Numbered from the stretch's first letter, positions 26,747 through 37,131 are shown. The stretch is DNA of 64,000 nt from Pseudomonas syringae KCTC 12500 (GCF_000507185.2 NZ_AYTM02000002.1:4003501-4067500); one strand, 5' to 3'. Numbers and translations: made by a program. Notes: a model not told the origin generated them from the sequence alone.

Positions 26747-29248
26747 CTACGTTTTCTCTTGATCGCTTCCCACATCCTGCTCCTCTTCATTGCTGTGCAA
26801 GGCCACTTGCCGTATCGAAAGACGGATTTCGGCAGGCAACACTCGCTTGGCCGCACCTTCCGCCAGTTCTCCCAGCATCGGGTGATAGCTCAGCTTGCCG
26901 GCACTGTCCTTGCGCAGCACACCCAGGTCCAGCAGGGTCTGGATGAAGTGCCGGAACAGGCTCTTGTCGAAGAACTCCGGCGCATTGAGGCCATGCAGAA
27001 TCGACAGGCGCTGAGCCATGACCGTGCACAGGTCCTCGAGCTGCTCGGGGCTCAGCGTGTTCTGCCCGCTGTTGAGCAACAAGGCAATCGCCATGTAGAA
27101 GCGCTGCAGGGTCTGGGCGATGGCGCGGGACAACAGGGTCAGCAAGACGAACTCGCGTGAACTGGGCTCCGGGCGCACGTAGGCGTCCTTTTTGAAGCGC
27201 AACAGACCTTGTTCCACGAACGCAGCCAGCCATTGATCGACCACTTCATCCAGCTCGTTCAGCGGCCAGCGAATGAACAGTTCCGATTGCAGGAACGGGT
27301 ACAGCGCACGTGTGTAGCGCAGGATCTGTTCGCGGGTCATGCGCGACGAGCTCTGGAAAAAGCTCGCCAGCAGCGAGGGCAGGGCGAAGATGTGCAGGAC
27401 GTTGTTGCGGTAGTAGGTCATCAACACCGCATTCTGTTCGTTCAGGTACAGAATTTTGCCCAGCGCGTCTTTTTGTTCGGCGAGCAGGTCCATGCCTTTT
27501 ACGTGCTCGATCAGCGAACGGCCATCACCTTCCGGCAGTGTCGTGTGCGGGGAGTACGGAACGGCGCGTAGCAAGGTCAGGTACAGGTCGAGAACCCGCT
27601 CCATGGCCTGATCGTCCAGCGCCAGTCTTTGCGTCGACAATAACGCCACGGCAACCAGGTTCATCGGGTTGACGGCAGCGGCTTCGTTCAGATGCTGGGC
27701 CACACGCTCACCCAGGCGGTGCGTGGTCTCGCTCAGCCATTCGGGGCGAAATTGCGGGTCCAGCTGCTGTTCGCGCCAGTCCGGTTGTTCGCCATCGAGA
27801 AACTCGGCCAGTTTGATCGGCGCACCGAAGTTCACCGAGACCTGACCGAAACGCTGCTTCAGCGCGCCGATGACTTTGAAGATATCGAAGATCGACTCTT
27901 TCTTCTTGGTTGCGCCGCGCAGTTCGCCCAGGTAAGTACGGCCTTCCAGAACACGCTCGTAGCCGATGTACACCGGGATAAAGACGATGGGCATCCGCGA
28001 GTTGCGCAGGAAGCTGCGCAGGGTGATGGCGAGCATGCCGGTTTTCGGTTGTAGCATGCGCCCGGTGCGTGAACGGCCGCCTTCGACAAAGTATTCGACC
28101 GGAAAGCCCTTGATGAACAGCGTGTGCAGGTACTCGGTGAACACCGCCGTATACAGCGGGTTACCCTTGAACGTGCGGCGCATGAAAAATGCCCCGCCAC
28201 GTCGCAGCAGGCCGCCGACCACAGGCATATTCAGGTTGATGCCGGCGGCGATGTGCGGCGGCGTGAGGCCGTTGCGAAATAGCAGGTAAGACAGCAGCAG
28301 ATAATCGATATGGCTTCGGTGGCAAGGCACATAAATGACCTCATGTCCCGGTGCGACTTCCTGAACGCCTTCGATGTGGCTGACCTTGATGCCGTCGTAG
28401 ATCTTGTTCCAGAACCAGCTGAGCACCACCTCCATGAAACGGATCACCGAATAGGTGTAGTCCGAGGCGATCTCGTTGCCGTAGCTCAGCGCCCGTTCCC
28501 GGGCCTTTTCCTGGGTGATGTGTTCACGCTCGGCCTCTTCGATGATCGCCTGCTTGACCAGCGGTTCGTCCAGCAGACCTTTGACCACCGTGCGCCGGTG
28601 CGACACGTCCGGGCCGATCACGGCGCTTTTCAGGTTGCGAAAGTGCACGCGCAGCAGACGTTGGGTCATGCGCAGCGTCAGCTCGTAACCTTTGTTTTCA
28701 CCCACCAGTTCGCGCATGTGAATTGGCGCGGAAAACTGCACGCGGGTCTTGCGGCCCAGAATCAGAATGCTGACCAGACGGCGCAAACGGCCGGTCACCG
28801 CCCAGCTGTCGGCAAACAGCAGCTTCCAGGCACTGGATTCGCGGTCAGGTGACTGGCCCCAGAACACGCTGACCGGGATGATCTGCGCGTCTTCGCCGGG
28901 GTTCTGGCTGACGGCTGCGACCACACGCTCCAGCGTCGGGGGCGCACCACGCTTGTCCTGGCGACCGAGCCAGTCGGGGGAGGGGGTCAGGTAAAAGAAT
29001 GCGGCGGGCTCGATCAGGTTGCCAACCGCTACCGACAGAACCGGACGAGGTAGACCGGCTTTACGGCATTCTGTATCGATCACTGCCAAATCGCTGATTG
29101 ACGGCGATTGCAGTGCATAGAACACCGGGCGACTGCGGTCCAGATTCAGCGTAAAAGACGATTGATTGATGGTTTCCGAGCGAACCCAGAGATACAACAA
29201 CCGGCGCAGGGTGCCGAACACGAGACGACGGAATGGAGAGCGGGTCAT
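26747..29248 (-). CDS. plsB: Glycerol-3-phosphate 1-O-acyltransferase
   Basis: An 833-residue membrane-associated enzyme that acylates sn-glycerol 3-phosphate at position 1, the first step of phospholipid synthesis. The four acyltransferase blocks are intact: [17 protein letters not shown] (HX4D), [36 protein letters not shown] and [15 protein letters not shown]. The length is standard (E. coli 807). It ends in an acidic tail [13 protein letters not shown]. It is transcribed alone; a 178-base gap separates it from the next upstream gene. Confidence 0.96.
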   Translation of the reverse strand: MTRSPFRRLVFGTLRRLLYLWVRSETINQSSFTLNLDRSRPVFYALQSPSISDLAVIDTECRKAGLPRPVLSVAVGNLIEPAAFFYLTPSPDWLGRQDKRGAPPTLERVVAAVSQNPGEDAQIIPVSVFWGQSPDRESSAWKLLFADSWAVTGRLRRLVSILILGRKTRVQFSAPIHMRELVGENKGYELTLRMTQRLLRVHFRNLKSAVIGPDVSHRRTVVKGLLDEPLVKQAIIEEAEREHITQEKARERALSYGNEIASDYTYSVIRFMEVVLSWFWNKIYDGIKVSHIEGVQEVAPGHEVIYVPCHRSHIDYLLLSYLLFRNGLTPPHIAAGINLNMPVVGGLLRRGGAFFMRRTFKGNPLYTAVFTEYLHTLFIKGFPVEYFVEGGRSRTGRMLQPKTGMLAITLRSFLRNSRMPIVFIPVYIGYERVLEGRTYLGELRGATKKKESIFDIFKVIGALKQRFGQVSVNFGAPIKLAEFLDGEQPDWREQQLDPQFRPEWLSETTHRLGERVAQHLNEAAAVNPMNLVAVALLSTQRLALDDQAMERVLDLYLTLLRAVPYSPHTTLPEGDGRSLIEHVKGMDLLAEQKDALGKILYLNEQNAVLMTYYRNNVLHIFALPSLLASFFQSSSRMTREQILRYTRALYPFLQSELFIRWPLNELDEVVDQWLAAFVEQGLLRFKKDAYVRPEPSSREFVLLTLLSRAIAQTLQRFYMAIALLLNSGQNTLSPEQLEDLCTVMAQRLSILHGLNAPEFFDKSLFRHFIQTLLDLGVLRKDSAGKLSYHPMLGELAEGAAKRVLPAEIRLSIRQVALHSNEEEQDVGSDQEKT

Positions 29249-29426
29249 ACGGCTTCTGCTGAGTGAGGGGCGGGCGGCTGCCCTGGATGGGCGCCAGTGT
29301 GACGTATCCCGAAGCGATCGGCAAAAGCGCCGGTGTGCCCGCTGAACGGATCAAGTCCGAATGACCGCTTGCCGAGCCGGGCTCACCTGACGACGGCACG
29401 TATCAGGAACGTCGCGGCGAAAAGTC

Positions 29427-29804
29427 TTACGCGGTTCGCCAGGTAATCTCTTCCTCACCGTCGGCACTGACGCGTATCCAGCGGTCAGCAGTTTCGTCGC
29501 TTTCTTCTTCAACCCAGGTGCCCGGGGCGCAACGTACTTCGACGTTCAAGGCCTTGAATGCGGCGCGTGCGCAGGCGATGTCGTCTTCCCACGGGGTCTG
29601 ATCGCTGTCCAGATGCAGGCTGTTCCATTTGCCGACTGCTCTGGGCAACCAGGTCACGGCTACAGTGCCCGCTGTGCATTTCCAGGTCTGGCCTTTCTGC
29701 TTCCAGTCGCTGCAGGAGCCCAGCGCGTCGCCGAGCCACTGGGCGATTGCCTTGTGATCGACGTCTTCGTCTTTCAGGTAAATCTCGATATCGGGTTGGC
29801 GCAT
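29427..29804 (-). CDS. Hypothetical acidic protein, 125 residues
   Basis: I do not recognise this protein. It is acidic, with no signal or membrane segment. Two cysteines sit in GSCSDWKQKGQTWKCTAG and one each in DDIACARAAF and EVRCAPGTWV. A strand-rich core (GTVAVTWLPRAVGKWNSLHL) and an acidic C-terminus (WVEEESDETADRWI) are the main features. It lies 19 bases downstream of rlmA on the same strand, so it probably belongs to the dapE-rlmA transcript. Confidence 0.72.
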   Translation of the reverse strand: MRQPDIEIYLKDEDVDHKAIAQWLGDALGSCSDWKQKGQTWKCTAGTVAVTWLPRAVGKWNSLHLDSDQTPWEDDIACARAAFKALNVEVRCAPGTWVEEESDETADRWIRVSADGEEEITWRTA

Positions 29805-29823
29805 GGGGGCCTCTGTTGAATGC

Positions 29824-30633
29824 TTATTGCAGTACGAAATAATCGTAGCGCATGGAAACGGTGACCTTGAAAGGTCCTGGTTGCTCGATGACCGCTGCCC
29901 GACGTTCGGCGCTGGCGCGCCAGCCGTGAGGTGTCATGGCCAGTAGATCGGCGCGGGACTGGCTGTCGATCAGCTTCAGCGTATAGCGCAGGGTTTCGCT
30001 GTGTTGCAGCTGCATGCCTTGCGGCACCAGCGACAGGTGCTTGTCGTCGGCGTAATCGCGCACTTCATCATAGAGCCTCTGACGCAGCTCCATCAGATGC
30101 TCATTGGTCGGGCCGACCCGCATCAGTCCGCCGCCCGGGGTCAGCAAGCGCTTGGCTTCCTGCCAGTCCAGCGGGCTGAACACACTGGCCAGAAACTGGC
30201 AACTGGCATCCGGAAGTGGCACACGGGCCATGCTGGCGACCATCCAGGTCAGCGTCGGGTCACGACGGCAGGCACGCTTGACCGCTTCGCGGGAGATGTC
30301 CAGCGCATAGCCATCGGCATGGGGCAAGGCTTCGGCAATCTGCGCGGTGTAATAGCCTTCGCCACAGCCGATGTCCAGCCAGTGCGCGGGGGATCGCTCG
30401 GCGGCCAGCTCAGCCAGACGCCGGGCTACCGGAGCGTAATGCCCGGCATTGAGAAAGTCGCGTCGCGCCTCGACCATGGCCTGATTGTCGCCAGGGTCGC
30501 GGCTGTTCTTGTGCTGCACCGGCAACAGGTTCAGATAGCCCTGACGGGCTCGGTCGAAGCGATGATTGGCCGGGCACACCACGCCGTTGTCGGCAGTGCT
30601 GAGCGGCGCTGAGCAGATCGGGCAGGTCAGCAT
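29824..30633 (-). CDS. rlmA: 23S rRNA (guanine-N1)-methyltransferase RlmA-type
   Basis: A 269-residue SAM-dependent rRNA methyltransferase; in E. coli RlmA methylates G745. The N-terminal zinc ribbon is [11 protein letters not shown] with CPANHRFDRARQGYLNLLP. The SAM motif HWLDIGCGEGYYTAQIA follows near residue 88. Whether the target is G745 or G748 (TlrB type) cannot be settled here; Gram-negative members normally act on G745. Its ATG overlaps the dapE stop by one base (TGATG). Confidence 0.91.
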   Translation of the reverse strand: MLTCPICSAPLSTADNGVVCPANHRFDRARQGYLNLLPVQHKNSRDPGDNQAMVEARRDFLNAGHYAPVARRLAELAAERSPAHWLDIGCGEGYYTAQIAEALPHADGYALDISREAVKRACRRDPTLTWMVASMARVPLPDASCQFLASVFSPLDWQEAKRLLTPGGGLMRVGPTNEHLMELRQRLYDEVRDYADDKHLSLVPQGMQLQHSETLRYTLKLIDSQSRADLLAMTPHGWRASAERRAAVIEQPGPFKVTVSMRYDYFVLQ

Positions 30634-31784
30634 CAGGCGAGCAACTTGACCAGAGTCTGGTAGTAGATCTCGGTCAGCACATCGAGGTCGCTGGCCAGAA
30701 TACGTTCGTTGACCTGATGGATCGTTGCGTTGACCGGCCCCAGTTCGACCACTTGGGTGCCGAGGGTGGCGATGAAACGACCATCGGAGGTTCCGCCGCT
30801 GGTCGAGGCTTTAGTCTCACGGCCCGTTACGCTTTTGATGCTGGAGGACACGGCGTCCAGCAACGCGCCCGGCTCGGTGAGGAACGGCAGGCCGGACAAT
30901 GCCCAGTCCACGTGCCAGTCGAGTTCATGCCTGTCGAGGATATCGGCCACGCGCTGTTGCAGGCCTTCGACGGTCGACTCGGTGGAAAAACGGAAGTTGA
31001 AGACCGCCACCAGATCGCCGGGGATGACGTTGGTGGCGCCGGTGCCAGCGTTCAGGTTAGAGATCTGGAAGCTGGTTGGCGGGAAGAAATCGTTGCCGTG
31101 GTCCCAATGCTCGGCAGCCAGTTCGGCCAAGGCCGGAGCGGCCAGGTGAATCGGGTTCTTCGCCAGATGTGGGTAAGCCACATGGCCCTGCTTGCCGCGC
31201 ACCGTCAGCGTGGCCCCCAGCGAACCGCGCCGACCGTTCTTGACCACATCGCCGACCAGCGTGGTGCTCGACGGCTCGCCGACGATGCACCAGTCCAGGC
31301 GTTCCTTACGTGCTGCGAGGCGCTCGACCACGGCTTTGGTGCCGTGATGCGCCGGGCCTTCTTCGTCGCTGGTGATCAGGAATGCCACCGAGCCCTTGTG
31401 ATCAGGGTGATCGGCGACAAAGCGTTCGGCCGCCACCAGCATGGCCGCCAGACTGCCTTTCATGTCTGCCGCGCCACGTCCGCAAAGCATGCCGTGCTCG
31501 TCGATCAACGCATCGAACGGGTCGTTCTGCCAATTCTGCAGCGGCCCGGTCGGAACCACGTCGGTATGACCGGCGAAACACAGTACCGGGCCGTCGGTGG
31601 TGCCGTGGGTGGCCCAGAAGTTGTCGACGTCTTCGATGCGCATCGGCTCCAGCTTGAAGCCGGCATCGCCCAGGCGCTGCATCATCACGGTCTGGCAATC
31701 GGCATCGACCGGCGTCACTGACGGACGGCGGATCAGATCGCAGGCGAGTTGGAGGGTGGGCGAGAGGTCGGCTGGGGCCGTCAT
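30633..31784 (-). CDS. dapE: Succinyl-diaminopimelate desuccinylase
   Basis: A 383-residue M20-family zinc hydrolase. It releases succinate from N-succinyl-LL-diaminopimelate in the lysine/peptidoglycan precursor pathway. The metal and catalytic motifs are present: [42 protein letters not shown] and the late [12 protein letters not shown]. The length is as expected (E. coli 375). It is followed by rlmA with a one-base overlap. The upstream gene on the same strand ends at a terminator, so dapE probably has its own promoter in the 99-base gap. Confidence 0.97.
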   Translation of the reverse strand: MTAPADLSPTLQLACDLIRRPSVTPVDADCQTVMMQRLGDAGFKLEPMRIEDVDNFWATHGTTDGPVLCFAGHTDVVPTGPLQNWQNDPFDALIDEHGMLCGRGAADMKGSLAAMLVAAERFVADHPDHKGSVAFLITSDEEGPAHHGTKAVVERLAARKERLDWCIVGEPSSTTLVGDVVKNGRRGSLGATLTVRGKQGHVAYPHLAKNPIHLAAPALAELAAEHWDHGNDFFPPTSFQISNLNAGTGATNVIPGDLVAVFNFRFSTESTVEGLQQRVADILDRHELDWHVDWALSGLPFLTEPGALLDAVSSSIKSVTGRETKASTSGGTSDGRFIATLGTQVVELGPVNATIHQVNERILASDLDVLTEIYYQTLVKLLA

Positions 31785-31833
31785 GTACAGAACTCCGGTA
31801 GCAAGACTTTGGGCGCGAAAAGGCGGATATCTT

Positions 31834-31864
31834 AAAGCAAAACGACGACCTGAGGCCGTCGTTT
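31834..31864 (-). terminator. Terminator of the GH17-GT2 gene
   Basis: AAACGACG (31840-31847) pairs with CGTCGTTT (31857-31864), with a partly paired loop. On the minus strand the stem runs into TTTTGCTTT. It lies 20 bases past the stop codon. Confidence 0.8.
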
Positions 31865-31883
31865 ATCGCGCCCGGTGGATATG

Positions 31884-34502
31884 TCAGGCAGTGGATGTGG
31901 CGGGGCGGGTTGCGCGAGCGGACAGGACGGCCATGGCTATGGCTGCCAGATAAGGGACTGATTGTGCGAAAAGCATGGTTATCCAGAATCCCAGGTCTGG
32001 ATCGATGGTGTCTTTTCGGATGCAGAGAAGTATGATCGCAGCCCACCAAAGCAATATCATGCACACATCTTCTGCGGCTTCCCGTACGGCTTGGCCGAAC
32101 CGGGTGTGTGCAGTCTGCTTGGGCGTGCGAAAAAACGGCAATCCTGACGTGAACAATGCTGACAGCACGGCTTTGCCTATGACGGAATAGAGCGCCGTGC
32201 TCGCCAGCATCGCTGCCAGTGCGTCTTTGATGTCTGTATTGGCCAGCCGCTGGTAGAGGGCAAACGCCTTGAATATTCCCAAAACGAACATCAGCAATAA
32301 TGAGGCCGAAAACAACCAGGGCACCGGTTCAAGCAGGTCGGGCTCAACGATCATTGCCATCGACCACAGCAGCACGGCCAGTGCCAGGAAGTAATTGACG
32401 CCGCCTGCCATCCACGGCACCCACCCGGCGATAAAGTAATAACGCTGGACAGGCGTCAACGCGGTACCGGTTCCCGCCAGCAAACTTCCTGCATGCCGCT
32501 TGAATATCTGCATGGCACCATAGGTCCAGCGGTAGCGCTGTTTTTTAAAGTCCATGAAAGTGTCGGGCATCAACCCTTTGCCGTAACTGATGGCGGCATA
32601 GCCGGTAGAAAAGCCGTGCTCCAGTATTCTCAATCCCAGTTCAGCATCCTCGCAGATACACCATTCTGCCCAGCGCAGCCGCTGCAGTACGGATTTGCGA
32701 ATCAGGGTCATGGTGCCGTGCTGAATGATTGCGTCGTGGTCGTTGCGGATCACCATGCCGATATTGAAGAAAACGCGATACTCGGCCTCGCAATAACGTT
32801 TGAACAGACTCTCGTCCCCGTCACGATAATCCTGAGGTACCTGAATGACGGCTATGTCCGGGTCCGCAAAGTGCGACACCATATGTTTGAGCCAGTGCCG
32901 ATGCACGCAATAGTCGGCGTCGATGGCTGCGACTATTCCGGCGTCCTCGGCCGTGTATTCCAGCAGGTAATTCAGGGCGCCGGCCTTGAAGCCGCTTAGC
33001 CGATTGACGTGAAAGAACCGGAAGCGAGCTCCCAGCTGTCGACAGTACGCCTGGACGGGTTTCCAGATGTTCGGGTCTTGAGTGTTGTTATCGATTACCA
33101 GCACTTCAAAATCCGGATAATCCAGTTTTTGCAATGCGTCGAGAGTCAGCTTCACCATGTCCGGAGGTTCGTTGTAGCAGGGTACATGTATGGAAACCTT
33201 GGGCCACGGGCCTGGATAGGCACGTATTGGCGGAAAGGATCGCGGATTTTCCGCTCCCCAGAACGACTCCAGAAACTCGTAACCCTGTGTGACCACGACG
33301 ATCATTAGGCAGGTGGCCCATGCCAGAGCAATGGGCAGGGCTATCCATGCGGATAACGGCTGCGCGTAACTCATGCCGACCCAGACCAGCACGGCGTACG
33401 CCACGGCGCACATTACCGCTGTTGTTCGCCAGGCGTCAGGCTGCAAACCGGCGATTATTCTCGGAATTTCCGACTGCCAACTGGCGCGTGTTTTCACAGG
33501 ACCCTTCAGTTGCAGCTTCATGTTGCGCTGTGCATCAAACAGGCCCCAGTGCGGCCCTGGCAAACCTTGCGAGGTCTTCCACGGCTGATCGAACGCTTCC
33601 ATGACAAAGTAGTCGTGGCCGTGCTGTTCGAGCAGAGAGAGCTGATGACGCAGATAAATCGACTGTTCTGCACGATACGTTGTTATGCGCCTTCTGAAGT
33701 TGCCTTTGCCGGGCCAGCCAACTTCGGAAATGAACAGGGGTTTGTCGGGAAACATCAGCTTCAGTTCGTCAGCCCGCGCAAGTACTCGTGCGCTTGCTTC
33801 GGTCACCGGCACAGCCTCTTTGAACGGCAGTATATGAGCCGCTATGAAGTCTGCATGTTCGGCCAGTTCAGGCGTCTCGTGCCATTGCTTCCATCCTTCC
33901 GAGGTCGACACCGGAACTTCGACATAGCGTCGTGCAGTGTTCATATAGGCAATCAGTTGATCGACGGTCACATCGTTGCGCAGCAGTGCTTCATGTCCGA
34001 TGAGTAAGCGCTGGACGCTGGAGAATCGATTGGCCAGGTCTACGCCGGTCAGCAAGTCCCGGTCATTATGTTTCTCGTCCCAAGTGATCCATACGCCGAG
34101 TGTGACGCTCATGCCCAATGCCTCGGCGATCTCGGGAATACAGGCCAGCGTACCCTCCACTGAATAGGTTCTTATGTGTCGAGTCAAAGGCCGGATCAGC
34201 AGCAGGTCTTCGGTAATTTGCTCGCGAGTCGGATAGAGGTGCGTGTACGGACTCTGCCCAGGACGAAAAGGGCTGTATGAGACCCCCGGGATATTTTCAG
34301 GCCAGTCCGGAACCTCGCTGGCCATTGTTGTTAATGAACGGGCTGGCCATATGTTCCCCTTGGATAGATTGTCATCCATGTCTGCAATGTGCTCCATGCT
34401 TGTTGCACCGGTGCCGCGAGTTCCCTTCGCGTTGGTTAACCTTAGTCGCCCTCGCTCATTGCCGTTTGCAATGCTTAGACTCTTTTCCTCGGGCGTTTCC
34501 AA
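31884..34502 (-). CDS. ndvB: NdvB-like GH17-GT2 beta-glucan synthase
   Basis: A fusion of a GH17-like domain (about 66-345, FISEVGWPGKG with Glu260) and a GT2 processive transferase (about 430-680: DAD at 528-530, ED at 618-619, QRYRW at 655-659), then several C-terminal membrane helices. P. aeruginosa NdvB makes cyclic beta-1,3-glucans and has the same layout; it too lies next to dapE, as far as I remember. The start is uncertain. The frame opens with TTG 34502 without a binding site, and ATGs at 34397, 34379 and 34322 are alternatives; homology would fit any of them. No N-terminal membrane segment is visible, and two helices (about 360-404) precede GT2, which places GH17 on the cytoplasmic side. 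Residue numbers are from TTG. Confidence 0.87.
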   Translation of the reverse strand: METPEEKSLSIANGNERGRLRLTNAKGTRGTGATSMEHIADMDDNLSKGNIWPARSLTTMASEVPDWPENIPGVSYSPFRPGQSPYTHLYPTREQITEDLLLIRPLTRHIRTYSVEGTLACIPEIAEALGMSVTLGVWITWDEKHNDRDLLTGVDLANRFSSVQRLLIGHEALLRNDVTVDQLIAYMNTARRYVEVPVSTSEGWKQWHETPELAEHADFIAAHILPFKEAVPVTEASARVLARADELKLMFPDKPLFISEVGWPGKGNFRRRITTYRAEQSIYLRHQLSLLEQHGHDYFVMEAFDQPWKTSQGLPGPHWGLFDAQRNMKLQLKGPVKTRASWQSEIPRIIAGLQPDAWRTTAVMCAVAYAVLVWVGMSYAQPLSAWIALPIALAWATCLMIVVVTQGYEFLESFWGAENPRSFPPIRAYPGPWPKVSIHVPCYNEPPDMVKLTLDALQKLDYPDFEVLVIDNNTQDPNIWKPVQAYCRQLGARFRFFHVNRLSGFKAGALNYLLEYTAEDAGIVAAIDADYCVHRHWLKHMVSHFADPDIAVIQVPQDYRDGDESLFKRYCEAEYRVFFNIGMVIRNDHDAIIQHGTMTLIRKSVLQRLRWAEWCICEDAELGLRILEHGFSTGYAAISYGKGLMPDTFMDFKKQRYRWTYGAMQIFKRHAGSLLAGTGTALTPVQRYYFIAGWVPWMAGGVNYFLALAVLLWSMAMIVEPDLLEPVPWLFSASLLLMFVLGIFKAFALYQRLANTDIKDALAAMLASTALYSVIGKAVLSALFTSGLPFFRTPKQTAHTRFGQAVREAAEDVCMILLWWAAIILLCIRKDTIDPDLGFWITMLFAQSVPYLAAIAMAVLSARATRPATSTA

Positions 34503-34648
34503 AAACGGAATGGCGTTTAAGCAGTCAGCGTTGATCGCGTTCTAACATCATTATTTTTTACTTCCCTTGAATCTCTGGGTCAGCTCGTCAACGGATAAGG
34601 ACCTTGCCTGCCGGGAACAAGTCAGGTGTCTTGTCGTCGACAAACCCC

Positions 34649-34654
34649 TATAAT
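34649..34654 (+). promoter_or_regulatory. Possible -10 box for tcdA
   Basis: A perfect TATAAT, 27 bases before the tcdA ATG. The only TTG-containing hexamer nearby (TTGTCG, 34631-34636) is too close, at 12 bases, so the -35 is unclear. Confidence 0.45.
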
Positions 34655-34680
34655 GCGCGCCGGTTTTTGAGGTATTGGTC

Positions 34681-35511
34681 ATGAGCGCAGAAGATCCACG
34701 TTTCGCTGGCATCGCCCGTCTTTATGGCGTCGAGGGGCTGGCACGCCTGCGCGCGGCTCATGTGGCCGTGGTCGGTATCGGCGGCGTGGGCTCCTGGGCT
34801 GCGGAAGCGATGGCGCGCAGTGGCGTGGGTGAGATTTCGCTGTTCGACATGGACGATGTCTGTGTCAGTAACAGCAACCGCCAGTTGCATGCACTGGACA
34901 GCACGGTCGGTCGGCCGAAGGTCGAGGTAATGGCTGAGCGTATCCGCGCGATCAACCCCGATTGCATCGTGCACGCGGTGTCTGATTTCGTGACCCGCGA
35001 CACCATGGCCGAGTGCATTACCCCGGACATGGATTTCGTGATCGATTGCATCGACAGCGTCAACGCCAAGGCTGCGCTGATTTCATGGTGCAAACGACGC
35101 AAGATTCAGATGGTCACCACCGGGGGCGCCGGCGGGCAGATCGATCCGACCCTGATTCAGATCGCCGACCTCAACCGCACCTTCAATGACCCGCTGGCCT
35201 CCAAAGTGCGTTCGACCCTGCGTCGGGATTATGGCTTTTCACGCACGCCTAACCGTCACTACAGCGTGCCTTGCGTGTTTTCTACTGAACAACTGCGCTA
35301 CCCCAAGCCGGATGGCAGCATTTGTCTGGAAAAGAAATTCGTCGGCGAGGGCGTAAAGCTCGATTGCGCCGGTGGTTTCGGTGCAGTGATGATGGTGACC
35401 GCAACCTTTGGCATGGTTGCCGCCACCCGAGCGGTGGACAAACTGGTGGCGGGCACGCGACGGCCTTCGGAGCGGGTCAAGCCAGCGGCTGCGACGCCCG
35501 ATCAGGCTTGA
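34681..35511 (+). CDS. tcdA: tRNA threonylcarbamoyladenosine dehydratase
   Basis: A 276-residue E1/ThiF-like ATP-dependent enzyme (CsdL) that cyclises t6A37 to ct6A in tRNA. The nucleotide-binding VGIGGVGSWAAEAMARSGVG lies near residue 32, followed by LFDMDDVCVSNSNRQ. In E. coli it works with CsdA and CsdE, and here csdE-csdA lie immediately downstream on the opposite strand. ATG 34681 begins the conserved region. Its 3' end overlaps the 3' end of csdE by 10 bases. Confidence 0.94.
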   Translation: MSAEDPRFAGIARLYGVEGLARLRAAHVAVVGIGGVGSWAAEAMARSGVGEISLFDMDDVCVSNSNRQLHALDSTVGRPKVEVMAERIRAINPDCIVHAVSDFVTRDTMAECITPDMDFVIDCIDSVNAKAALISWCKRRKIQMVTTGGAGGQIDPTLIQIADLNRTFNDPLASKVRSTLRRDYGFSRTPNRHYSVPCVFSTEQLRYPKPDGSICLEKKFVGEGVKLDCAGGFGAVMMVTATFGMVAATRAVDKLVAGTRRPSERVKPAAATPDQA

Positions 35512-35909
35512 GTCAGCTGGCGCATCTTCTGCAGTACGGCATTCAGGCCGTTGCTGCGCGAGGGTGAGAGCTGGCGGGCGAGGCCCAACTGATGGAACCA
35601 GTCAGGTAAATCCACGGCTGCCAGCTCCCGTTCCGACAGGCCGTTGACACGCGCCAGTAGCAGCGCCACCAGGCCGCGAATCAGTCGCGCGTCGCTGCCG
35701 GCCCGAAACAGCCAGGCGTCGTCGCTGACTTCGCCGGTCAGCCAGACCTTGCTTTCACAACCGTGTACCAGATTGTCGTCGGTTCTTTCTTCGTCACTCA
35801 GTGGCGCAAGTTGATCACCCCATTGCATCAGCAGGCGTGCGCGCTGTTCCCAGCCTTGCGGCCGGGAAAAACTGTCGAGCGCAGTTTGCGCTAAGGGCGG
35901 CAGGCTCAT
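35502..35909 (-). CDS. csdE: CsdE/SufE-family sulfur acceptor
   Basis: A 135-residue SufE-like protein that takes persulfide sulfur from a cysteine desulfurase. The acceptor Cys51 is in LVHGCESKVWLTG, the family signature. The length is typical (E. coli CsdE 147). Its ATG overlaps the csdA stop by four bases, so it is translationally coupled to its partner. I prefer CsdE to SufE because of the csdA and tcdA neighbours. Confidence 0.92.
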   Translation of the reverse strand: MSLPPLAQTALDSFSRPQGWEQRARLLMQWGDQLAPLSDEERTDDNLVHGCESKVWLTGEVSDDAWLFRAGSDARLIRGLVALLLARVNGLSERELAAVDLPDWFHQLGLARQLSPSRSNGLNAVLQKMRQLTQA

Positions 35910-37111
35910 CGAAGCAGCTCCAGTGCCTGATCCAGTGCGCTGAAGAACTGCAGCAGATCGTCCGAATCGTTGTACAGCGCCAGTGACACTCGAATCGCGC
36001 CGGGCAGGCCAAGGGTCTTGAACAGCGGCATCGCGCAGTGATGGCCGGCGCGTACGGCAATGCCCTGCTCGGTCAGCAGGTGGGCCACATCAGCATTGTG
36101 AACGCCATCGACGACGAAGCTGACCAGTGCCAGATCCGGTGAGCCCAGAACTTGAATGCCGTCCCGCTGCTGCAGGCCCTCGAGCAGGCGACGGTGCAGT
36201 CTGGCTTCATGTTCTGCAACCGCCTGATGGTCGAGACTGTCCAGGTAACTCAGGGTAGCGCCCAGACCGATCACACTGGCAATGGGCGGGGTGCCCGCCT
36301 CGAAACCCAGTGGTGCCGGACGAAATTTCGCGTGCTGATAATCGGCTGTCAGCACCATCTCGCCGCCGAACTGCCAATGCGCGAGGCTGGGCAGCGCCTC
36401 GTTGCGTCCGTAGAGCACGCCGAGTCCTTCCGGGCCATACAGTTTGTGGCTGGAAAACACATAAAAATCGCAGCCCAGCGCCTGCACATCATGGCGTCCG
36501 TGCACCACGCCCTGCGAGCCGTCCACGACGGTGAGTGCGCCTTGGTTCTTGGCCAGGGCGATGAGGCGGGCAAGGGGTTGCCAGGTGCCGAGCACGTTGG
36601 AGAGCTGGGTGACTGCGAGCAGGCGTGTGCGCGGTCCGATCAGGCTGGCTGCCGCGTCGCAGTCGATCACGCCGTCGATGTCCAGCGGCAGGACCACCAG
36701 TTTCAGGCCCCGACGCTGAACCAGTTGCTGCCATGGCAGCAGATTGGCGTGATGTTCCAGCGCGCTGATGGCGATCTCGTCGCCCGCCGCGAATTCATGT
36801 TCCAGCCCGTAGGCCAGCAGGTTCAGCGCAGACGTTGCGCCGTGGGTGAAGATGATCTGGCCGTTCTCGCCGGCATTCAGCCAGCGGGCGGCCTTGCCAC
36901 GGCTGGCCTCGAACGCTTGAGTGGCGTGTGCGCCGGGCAGATGCTGGGCGCGATGCACATTGGCGGCACCGTTGGCGTAGTAATGAGTCAGGGCGTCGAG
37001 GAGTGCCTGAGGCTTTTGCGTCGTGGCGGCGTTGTCCAGATAGGTCTGGCCTTGCCGTTGCAGCGCAGCGATGGCGGGGAAGTCGCCGCGCCAGGGAGAG
37101 AAGAGGGGCAT
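35906..37111 (-). CDS. csdA: Cysteine desulfurase CsdA
   Basis: A 401-residue PLP-dependent group II (SufS-like) cysteine desulfurase. The PLP lysine is in YVFSSHKLYGPEGLGVLYG. The catalytic cysteine is in AVRAGHHCAMPLFK. The opening YLDNAATTQKPQALLDAL is standard. ATG 37111 is chosen because homologues start here; the frame is open 20 codons further, back through the hairpin after dapD. It is coupled to csdE by a 4-base overlap. Confidence 0.94.
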   Translation of the reverse strand: MPLFSPWRGDFPAIAALQRQGQTYLDNAATTQKPQALLDALTHYYANGAANVHRAQHLPGAHATQAFEASRGKAARWLNAGENGQIIFTHGATSALNLLAYGLEHEFAAGDEIAISALEHHANLLPWQQLVQRRGLKLVVLPLDIDGVIDCDAAASLIGPRTRLLAVTQLSNVLGTWQPLARLIALAKNQGALTVVDGSQGVVHGRHDVQALGCDFYVFSSHKLYGPEGLGVLYGRNEALPSLAHWQFGGEMVLTADYQHAKFRPAPLGFEAGTPPIASVIGLGATLSYLDSLDHQAVAEHEARLHRRLLEGLQQRDGIQVLGSPDLALVSFVVDGVHNADVAHLLTEQGIAVRAGHHCAMPLFKTLGLPGAIRVSLALYNDSDDLLQFFSALDQALELLR

Positions 37112-37131
37112 TGTTCGTCCAGCGTGTGGAG

